From Omphiscola glabra (taxonomy: Eukaryota; Mollusca; Gastropoda; Lymnaeidae): a DNA stretch of 64,000 nt. Under the pieces are notes generated by a model. It had not been told where the DNA came from and searched no databases. It saw only the letters and a list, made by a program, of their open reading frames with translations. A program made the position numbers and the translations under genes. How positions within the stretch are numbered: the stretch's first letter is position 1; the number at the start of each line of letters is the position of its first letter. The DNA lies in contig OZ024801.1 of assembly GCA_964017045.1 (NCBI GenBank), forward strand, positions 34,397,257 through 34,461,256, written 5' to 3'. Below, in pieces: positions 56,640 to 64,000 of the stretch.

Positions 56640-57445
56640 AAAACATTAAACTGAAAGACAACAAACACTAACCAACTTACCAAATACCAATGAAACTTAC
56701 CCAACCTTAATAAATTTCGCCCCACCCTCACCAACGCTATTCATATGTAAGCAACCTTATCAAAATGTAAACACATCACCCAATACTCACCAACCTCACA
56801 AAATAGTTACCAACTTTATCAAGTGCTATCCAATACTAGCCAACCCTTAACCAACCCTTTTGATCCCCAGACAACCTAACCAAAACCAATCAATCTCACA
56901 CAACCTAACCAAAACCTATCAATCTCACCCAATCCTAAACAATTTCACCCATCCTTAACAAACCTCCCTAAATCTCATCGCAACCAAACGTGTCACATTT
57001 AATAACAACCAACTTCAACCTATCCTAATCAACCTCATCCAATCCGAACCAACCTCAAACATTCATAACTAACCTCACTTAAAAGAAATTTACATCGTCC
57101 AAGCGAAAAAAAACTCACCAAATCCTAAACAACCTCACCCACTTATAACCTGCCTCACCCAACCTCACTCTACCTCAACCAATCATAACCTGCCTCACCC
57201 AATCATAACCTGCCTCACCCAATCATAAACTGTCTCACCCAATCATAACCTGCCTCACCCAACCTCACTCTACCTCACCCAATCATAACCTGCCTCACCC
57301 AATCATAACCTGCCTCACCCAATCATAACCTGCCTCACCCAACCTCACTCTACCTCATCCAATCATAACCTGCCTCACCCAATCATAACCTGCCTCACCC
57401 AATCATGACCTGCCTCACCCAACCTCACTCCACCTCATCCAAGCC
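56640..57445 (+). repeat. Degenerate CCAA/CTCACC repeat passing into 20-bp array
   Basis: The left part is an irregular series of aacctcacc and ccaatcctaa words. From about 57120 it becomes a clear 20-bp array of tcacccaatcataacctgcc with a recurring aacctcactctacctca insert. It looks like one array at different stages of decay. Confidence 0.85.
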
Positions 57446-57595
57446 AAACCAAACTCACAGAAGGATAACTGTCAAGGTGTTAGAATACCTGAGAGTCTGT
57501 TTTGTGGGAGGATTCGTTTGCTACGAATGAGAATAGAGAGTGCGCCTGGCCGTGGATTGTACTACAATCGTAAGAATGCTATAAAAAGATGTGAT

Positions 57596-57832
57596 ACTTA
57601 AAGGGGTAGTAGAGTGCAAGTAGGCAGTAGAGCAAAGGGGATACTTAAGCGGGTTTGTAGTGTGCAGGTGGGCAGTAGAGCAAAAGGGATACTTAAGCAG
57701 GTAGTAGTGTGCAGGTGGGAAGTAGAGCAAACGGGATACTTAAGCAGGTAGTAGTGTGCAGGTGGGAAGTAGAGCAAAGGGGATACTTCAGCAGGTAGTA
57801 GTGTGTAGGTGGGAAGTAGAACAATGGGGATA
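57596..57832 (+). repeat. Tandem repeat of about 46 bp, five copies
   Basis: The unit contains ggggatacttaagcaggtag and tgtgcaggtgggaagtagag. Confidence 0.93.
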
Positions 57833-57853
57833 CTGGAGGGAATTTTATATATA

Positions 57854-58445
57854 CAGTGGTACCTCGAGATACGAATTTAAATCGTTCCGTAACCTTGCTC
57901 GTATGTCAATTTGCTCGTATCTCAAAGCAATTTTCCCTATTGAAATTAATAGAAATGCCATTAATCCGTACCAGCCCCCCCCCCATGCCACCCCAGTTCT
58001 TTTTGTTAAGTGTTTTTGAAAAATAAAAATGTATTTTTAGATTACAAATATTGTACAAAAACATAATAAAAGAGATTGTAAAGAAATAACGTGGTTTTAT
58101 AGAGTGTATTTACCTTGGAAATCAGCCAACTTGAGCTTACGGAAGATGCTGGCGGAGGTGTGGGGTGGAGGAGATAGGCGGAGGAGCTTCCCTTCGTTCA
58201 CTTACTCGCTACACTATTAATTCGAAAGCCTTTCGGTCACTTTAATTCACTTACTCGTTACTTTCTTAATGCTGTACTTTAACCCTAAACTTATTGGAAC
58301 TTAACTAAACTTCACTGAACGTAATTGAACTTAAATTCTACTGTACAACTTTTTGTTACTTTCGCACAGCAAAACATCGCTCGCTCGACGGCTAGTATCT
58401 CAAAAATCTCGTATGTCATGGCACTCGTATTTTGAGCTACCACTG
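57854..58445. mobile_element. pogo/Tigger-type non-autonomous transposon
   Basis: 592 bp, ends CAGTGGTACCTCGAGATACG and (reverse complement) CAGTGGTAGCTCAAAATACG, flanked by TA. The ends match the CAGTGGTACCTCG style of pogo elements. No transposase frame. Confidence 0.85.
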
Positions 58446-58455
58446 TATAGTAGTT

Positions 58456-58810
58456 TAATAATAATAATAATGAAGTTTATTTGAGAAATCACGCTTCATT
58501 CCCAAAGGCTCGAAGCGCGTTACAAGGTTCGATGTTCGAGAGGCATCACTGCTGCCAGTTAGGCGCATGTGAACTCCATCTCCCCATCTCCTGGGTTTTG
58601 AATTCAGAGTTGCCTTCTCTTAGATGAGTTGCCGTCCAAGGTTAACGAGTCCCATCCACCCGGGAGTTGCCGGAATGTTTCATTGTATCAATGTTATCCG
58701 CCTATCGGGACTCCATCGCCGGGTTTGAATTCAGAGTTTCCTTCTCTTAGATGAGTTGCCGTCCAAGGTTAACGAGTCCCATCCACCCGGGGTACTGGTG
58801 GTGTGTTTGC
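58456..58810. repeat. SINE-like repeat (family R), longest copy
   Basis: (aat)n, atcacgcttcattcccaaag, gctcgaagcgcgttac, gcatcactgctgccagttag, then two copies of the gatgagttgccgtccaaggt segment. It links the copies at 33.2, 35.36 and 52.8 kb into one family. Confidence 0.75.
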
Positions 58811-58815
58811 TTGAC

Positions 58816-60085
58816 TTTGGCCATCCAGATGTGTTGACTGAAATGTTGGCCTAGACGTCTTACCGTTACTTAATGAATAAATACTTTGGCCATCCAGCTG
58901 TGTTGACTGAAATGTTGGCCTAGACGTCTTACCGTTACTTAATGAATAAATACTTTGGCCATCTAGCTGTGTTGACTGAACTGTTGGCCTAGACGTCTTA
59001 CCATGACTTAATGAATAAATACTTTGGCCATCAAGCTGTGTTGACTGAAATGTTGGCCTAGACGTCTTACCATGACTTAATGAATAAATACTTTGGCCAT
59101 CCAGCTGTGTTGACTGAACTGTTGGCCTAGACGTCTTACCGTTACTTAATGAATAAATACTTTGGCCATCTAGCTGTGTTGACTGAACTGTTGGCCTAGA
59201 CGTCTTACCGTTACTTAATGAATAAATACTTTGGCCATCCAGCTGTATTGAACGAACTGTTGGCCTAGACGTCTTACCGTTACTTAATGAATAAATACTT
59301 TGGCCATCTAGCTGTGTTGACTGAACTGTTGGCCTAGACGTCTTACCATGACTTAATGAATAAATACTTTGGCCATCCAGCTGTGTTGACTGAACTGTTG
59401 GCCTAGACGTCTTACCGTTACTTAATGAATAAATACTTTGGCCATCTAGCTGTGTTGACTGAACTGTTGGCCTAGACGTCTTACCGTTACTTAATGAATA
59501 AATACTTTGGCCATCTAGCTGTGTTGACTTAACTGTTGGCCTAGACGTCTTACCATGACTTAATGAATAAATACTTTGGCCATCCAGCTGTGTTGACTGA
59601 AATGTTGGCCTAGACGTCTTACCGTTACTTAATGAATAAATACTTTGGCCATCTAGCTGTGTTGACTGAACTGTTGGCCTAGACGTCTTACCATGACTTA
59701 ATGAATAAATACTTTGGCCATCCAGCTGTGTTGACTGAACTGTTGGCCTAGACGTCTTACCGTTACTTAATGAATAAATACTTTGGCCATCTAGCTGTGT
59801 TGACTGAACTGTTGGCCTAGACGTCTTACCGTTACTTAATGAATAAATACTTTGGCCATCCAGCTGTATTGACTGAACTGTTGGCCTAGACGTCTTACCG
59901 TTACTTAATGAATAAATACTTTGGCCATCTAGCTGTGTTGACTGAACTGTTGGCCTAGACGTCTTACCGTTACTTAATGAATAAATACTTTGGCCATCCA
60001 GCTGTATTGACTGAACTGTTGGCCTAGACGTCTTAACATGACTTAATGAATAAATACTTTGGCCATCCAGCTGTGTTGATTGATT
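58816..60085 (+). repeat. 69-bp minisatellite, about 18 copies, with higher-order variants
   Basis: The unit holds tactttggccatccagctgt, gttgactgaactgttggcct and agacgtcttaccgttactta. Diagnostic sites (ccatcc/ccatct, gttgac/attgac, accgttac/accatgac) recur in the same order in separate parts. Confidence 0.97.
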
Positions 60086-60089
60086 TCAT

Positions 60090-60545
60090 TCAAGCGTATT
60101 TAAAGGGAAGCACATTTTAAATGAACTTTACCAGAACTTTTCATGAGTTGTTTTAACTGTAGGTGAATTTTTTAAAACATAAGTTGCCATGAACCATAAC
60201 TCTGAGAGTCTACGTTCAGTAATTGAGTATTTATAGGAATGAGTTGTCCTTCCATTGGTTCAACTTTTTAGCACACATAGTTTAGCCATAATTTTGCAAG
60301 TGTACTTTGAGTAACTGAGTGGATAGGAGAGTGTTGTCCTTTCACTGGTTCAACTTATTAGCGCACAAAGTTGTTAACAATGTTTCACTATTTGTTGACG
60401 AGTTGCCATTTGTGTTTCTTCACATGACATTTTGTCGTTGATTCATTCACTTCATAAATGTCCAAGTTACAAAGAAGTCGCTAACTGTTAACGTTTCTTT
60501 GTTTTCCGCACGTGTCATTATTTATACTGAAGTGTATAACGCTCT
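60090..60545. other. Unique spacer
   Basis: No feature recognised. Confidence 0.4.
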
Positions 60546-60551
60546 GTAACC

Positions 60552-60960
60552 AAATCCCCTAACCCAATCCACTAACCCAATCCACTAACCCAATCCACTA
60601 ACACAATCCACTAACCCAATCCACTAACACAATCCATTAACCCAATCCACTAACCCAATCCACTAACCCAATCCACTAATCCCATCCACTAACCCAATCC
60701 ACTAACCCAATCCACTAACACAATCCACTAACACAATCTACTAACCCAATCTACTAACCCAATCTACTAACCCAATCCACTAACCCAATCTACTAACCCA
60801 ATCCACTAACACAATATACTAACCCAATCTACTAACCCAATCTACTAACCCAATCCACTAACCCAATCTACTAACACAATCTACTAACCCAATCCACTTA
60901 CCCAATCCACTAACCCAATCCACTAACCCAATCCACTAGCCCAATCTACTAGCCCAACTC
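60552..60960 (+). repeat. 14-bp minisatellite, about 29 copies
   Basis: Unit ctaacccaatccac with tctac and acac variants. Confidence 0.96.
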
Positions 60961-61030
60961 TGCTCGTCTATCTCACTAACCTGACTCTGATCACCCAATC
61001 CACTAACCCAACTCTGCATCAACAAACATA

Positions 61031-61107
61031 ATTTTTTGGTTGGGGGTCGCCACAACATGAGGAACTGTACTAAAGGGTCGCGGCATCAGGAAGGTTGAGA
61101 ACCACTG
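61031..61107. mobile_element. OposCharlie/URR-like MITE end, copy 4
   Basis: One terminus only: gggggtcgccacaacatgag then gaaggttgagaaccactg. The other half is missing. Confidence 0.7.
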
Positions 61108-61183
61108 GTTTACTTGGATCGATAAGAGCATATTATCTCATCTAGATAATGAAAGCATCCCTCAAGTAAAGCCGTTGTAATCT

Positions 61184-61350
61184 ACCGTATTTTACGGACT
61201 ATAGCACGCACTTTTTTCTGCGAAAAATTGCCTCCAAAATTCAGGTGAGTCTTATACGTGAAATTAATATAATTTGTAAAAATGTTTGTCTATTTTTAAA
61301 AAAAAATTGCATAAAAATTAAGGTGCGTCTTATAGTCGGTAAAATACGGT
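61184..61350. mobile_element. MITE with accgtattttac ends
   Basis: 167 bp, ends accgtattttacggactata and tatagtcggtaaaatacggt are inverted repeats. Inner word ttgcctccaaaattcaggtg is shared with 2871-3055. Confidence 0.8.
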
Positions 61351-61399
61351 CTTTTTGAACGACTTGTTGCACTTGAATCGAAGACCTTAGCGGCAAAGA

Positions 61400-62205
61400 G
61401 TCAGAGAGTCGCATCCATGATAACTAAGAGTAAAAGAGTCGCATCCATGATAACTAAGAGTCAAAGAGTCACATCCACGATAACAAAGAGTCAAAGAGTC
61501 ACATCCATGATAACTAAGAGCCAAAGAGTCGCATCCATGATAACTAAGAGTCAAAGAGTCGAATCCATGATAACTAAGAGTCAAAGAGTCGCATCCATGA
61601 TAACTAAGAGTCAAAGAGTCGCATCCATGATAAATAAGAGTCAAAGAGTCACATCCACGATAACAAAGAGTCAAAGAGTCACATCCATGATAACTAAGTG
61701 TCAAAGAGTCGAATCCATGATAACTAAGTGTCAAAGAGCCGCATCCATGATAACTAAGAGTCAAAGAGTCACATCCATGATAACTAAGTGTCAAAGAGCC
61801 GCATCCATGATAACTAAGAGTCAAAGAGCCGCATCCATGATAACTAAGAGTCAAAGAGTCACATCCATGATAACTAAGTGGCAAAGAGCCGCATCCATGA
61901 TAACTAAGAGTCAAAGAGTCACATCCATGATAACTAAGTGTCAAAGAGTCACATCCATGATAACTAAGTGTCAAAGAGTCGCATCCATGATAACTAAGTG
62001 TCAAAGAGTCGCATCCATGATAACTAAGTGTCAAAGAGTCGCATCCATGATAACTAAGTGTCAAAGAGTCGCATCCATGATAACTAAGTGTCAAAGAGTC
62101 GCATCCATGATAACTAAGTGTCAAAGAGTCACATCCATGATAACTAAGTGTCAAAGAGTCGCATCCATGATAACTAAGTGTCAAAGAGTCGCATCCATGA
62201 TAACT
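61400..62205 (+). repeat. 30-bp minisatellite, about 27 copies, open on both strands
   Basis: Unit gcatccatgataactaagag plus tcaaagagtc. Exact 30-bp register keeps frames of 272 (plus) and 265 (minus) codons open (MITKSQRVAS; LTLSYHGCDS). Not genes. Confidence 0.97.
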
Positions 62206-62284
62206 CTCTACTTACAAATCCTGACTTTAAAATGAGAATTACATTTTTAAAAGAGTAAGCATAGGGTTTCGTCTCGCCAGCATG

Positions 62285-62355
62285 GAATCTTTCGATAGGG
62301 ACCTTTCGATAGGGACCTTTCGATAAGGAACTTTCGGCGTGGACCTTTCGGGGAA
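62285..62355 (+). repeat. Short repeat of gggacctttcgata
   Basis: About four diverging 14-15-bp copies. Confidence 0.75.
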
Positions 62356-62359
62356 CATC

Positions 62360-63480
62360 TTCCCCTGCACTTGCATTTTGCCCTCCCTGAAAGAAGGTTT
62401 GTTTGAAGGCTAAGCGGGTTCTGTTTGGGGTCCAGTTTGTTCTTGTATCACCAAACACCGTCTCGATTACCGTGGCCCTTCTTGGTCTTATTTAATCAGC
62501 TCGTTATACAGTATTTGAACAAAATGAAGGGGTTCTCAATCTCCCTAGGAAATGTGGTGTTTCCAATTCTCAGATTTAAAACTTAGGATTGTTGTGGGGT
62601 ATGAAGGAGGTTCAGAGGGGGCAGTAACTTTGTTCTTTATATGGAGGGACTTCATTTTTGGCTAACATCAGAGTTTTTTCCTTGACATAGGTGGCAAATA
62701 TCTTGGCTCGCCTTGTTAAGCACTTCGGCTGCGTGATTTTCTTTACTAGGGAATAAATAAATGAGGCTATATATAGGTCATCTGTAGGGCATATGGGAGG
62801 TCCATTGGGAATAATGTGGTCGAGGAAGTATGAAGACGTGATTTAAGCCTGTAAAAACAATGTACATAAGTAAAACACCAGAAACGTCGCTCCAATCTAA
62901 CATATTACACATCCAGCTTTCCAATGCCTAACACATTACACATCCAGCTTTCGAATGACAATGTCTTCCTTTCTGCCGCAGCGAAACATCTTTGACTATT
63001 TCATATCAACACTTATTCCTTTTTCAAAAAAAACCTACCCACCCCTGCTGCCCTTCAGATAGTGACCTTAGCACCAGGTTTGAGAATCTTTTAGCGCTAT
63101 AACGATGTTAGACTTGATGCACACAGACAAAGAGCATAGTACAGTCCAGGTGTTGACTTAACACTCGACCGACACACTTCAAAGTGTCAGTAGTGTCGGC
63201 ATGTGGTGCGGCCCCCCGGTGCCCGTTACACTGAAATGTAAACTCTTGATATTGCTCCTAACCCCCCCCCCCACCCCGGGTAACATTCCAGGGGTATGAG
63301 AGTATGATAAGGGGTGGTTGAGGGGCAAGGGTGATTGGGGCGTAAAATTCATTGGACAGAGATTTATATTTTATTTGAGATCTATTATATACCTACCTGA
63401 ATTTTATTGAGGAAAGGATATCAATTTTAAACATTCTTTGGTCCGTGGGCTTATTTTATGTAATAGTGTGAATCAGTATA
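62360..63480. other. Unique spacer
   Basis: A 26-bp doublet with acattacacatccagctttc at 62898-62955 and a C run near 63264. No supported gene. Confidence 0.4.
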
Positions 63481-63489
63481 ATACTCATT

Positions 63490-63645
63490 CCAGCCCAGAC
63501 ATCCCTCACCCTACCCCAGACATCCCTCAACCTACCCCAGACATCGCTCACCTTATCCCTCACCCTACCCCAGACATCCCTCACCTTATCCCAGACATCC
63601 CTCACCCTATCCCAGACATCCCTCACCCTACCCCAGACAATCCCG
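63490..63645 (+). repeat. 22-bp minisatellite
   Basis: About seven copies of cagacatccctcaccctacc plus cc, some shortened. Confidence 0.93.
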
Positions 63646-64000
63646 TTGTTGTTCGTCCGTCAAGATCGACCAGAACCATCTAGTCATCCGGTTAGGGGTG
63701 GGGTCACGGTGAGTTCGTAGGTGGCCTGCTAGTCCAATCCTACCCTGCCATCGACATCCTTCGTTTCAACCGCCAACATGTCACCACAATGTCAAAGATA
63801 TGTTTTACTGACACACATCTAGCAGACACTTAAACAAAAAAATCTACCGTTTAACTCCCCGAGACCAGGCAACAGACAACGAACCGTTGCTCCGAGATTA
63901 CACTTGTGTCTGTCAGACGTGCTGTTGGCAACATTTGCCATGTCCATGCCGCAAACTTGTGACTGCACGTAAGTCGCTGTACTTACGACCTAATGTCTAG
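63646..64000. other. Unique sequence to the window end
   Basis: No feature recognised. Confidence 0.4.

Noticed and set aside
60552..60960. Telomere-like ctaaccc words
   Set aside because: The unit is ctaacccaatccac (14 bp), not the 6-bp telomere repeat, and lies inside the window between unique sequences.

Overview
The window is animal nuclear DNA, most likely from a gastropod mollusc. Basis: split genes with GT-AG introns, an AT-rich background, LINE, Penelope-like, hAT and pogo-type elements, and a very high load of minisatellites. The gastropod assignment is inference from the style of the repeats; no species marker was identified.

Bases 1-10204 hold the one clearly recognisable host gene: a voltage-sensitive phosphoinositide phosphatase (the VSP / TPTE family), plus strand. 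Fourteen exons (671-10204) join in a single frame with consistent splice phases and give 580 residues: a cytosolic N-terminus, S1-S4 voltage sensor, basic linker, PTEN-like phosphatase with active site [11 protein letters not shown], and a C2 domain ending in a stop. The initiator exon lies upstream of the window. Its introns carry old transposon remnants, including a Penelope terminus with a hammerhead-ribozyme core, two MITEs and a SINE-like copy.

Bases 10205-14100 are AT-rich 3' flank with a Penelope-like element fragment (12215-12895): a GIY-YIG endonuclease reading frame between inverted terminal copies, one with a near-complete hammerhead ribozyme.

From about 14.1 kb to the end the window is an archipelago of about 40 tandem arrays (units from 11 to 69 bp, plus one 593-bp duplication) separated by transposons. 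Adding approximate coordinates, arrays make up about 16-17 kb. Transposons with visible ends include a hAT element with an 8-bp target duplication and a broken transposase (15860-17531), three MITEs of the CAGTGGCGTAG type with target duplications, four copies resembling the OposCharlie/URR hAT group, two pogo/Tigger-type elements with TA duplications, and several 5'-truncated LINE tails. Almost all long open frames in this part are minisatellite translations and are not genes.

The only other gene candidate of note is a 232-codon minus-strand frame at 54590-55288. It encodes an unrecognised basic, proline-rich protein with one C-terminal hydrophobic segment, a nearby poly(A) signal and an upstream CRE palindrome. 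Apart from VSP, no set of genes working together can be seen.
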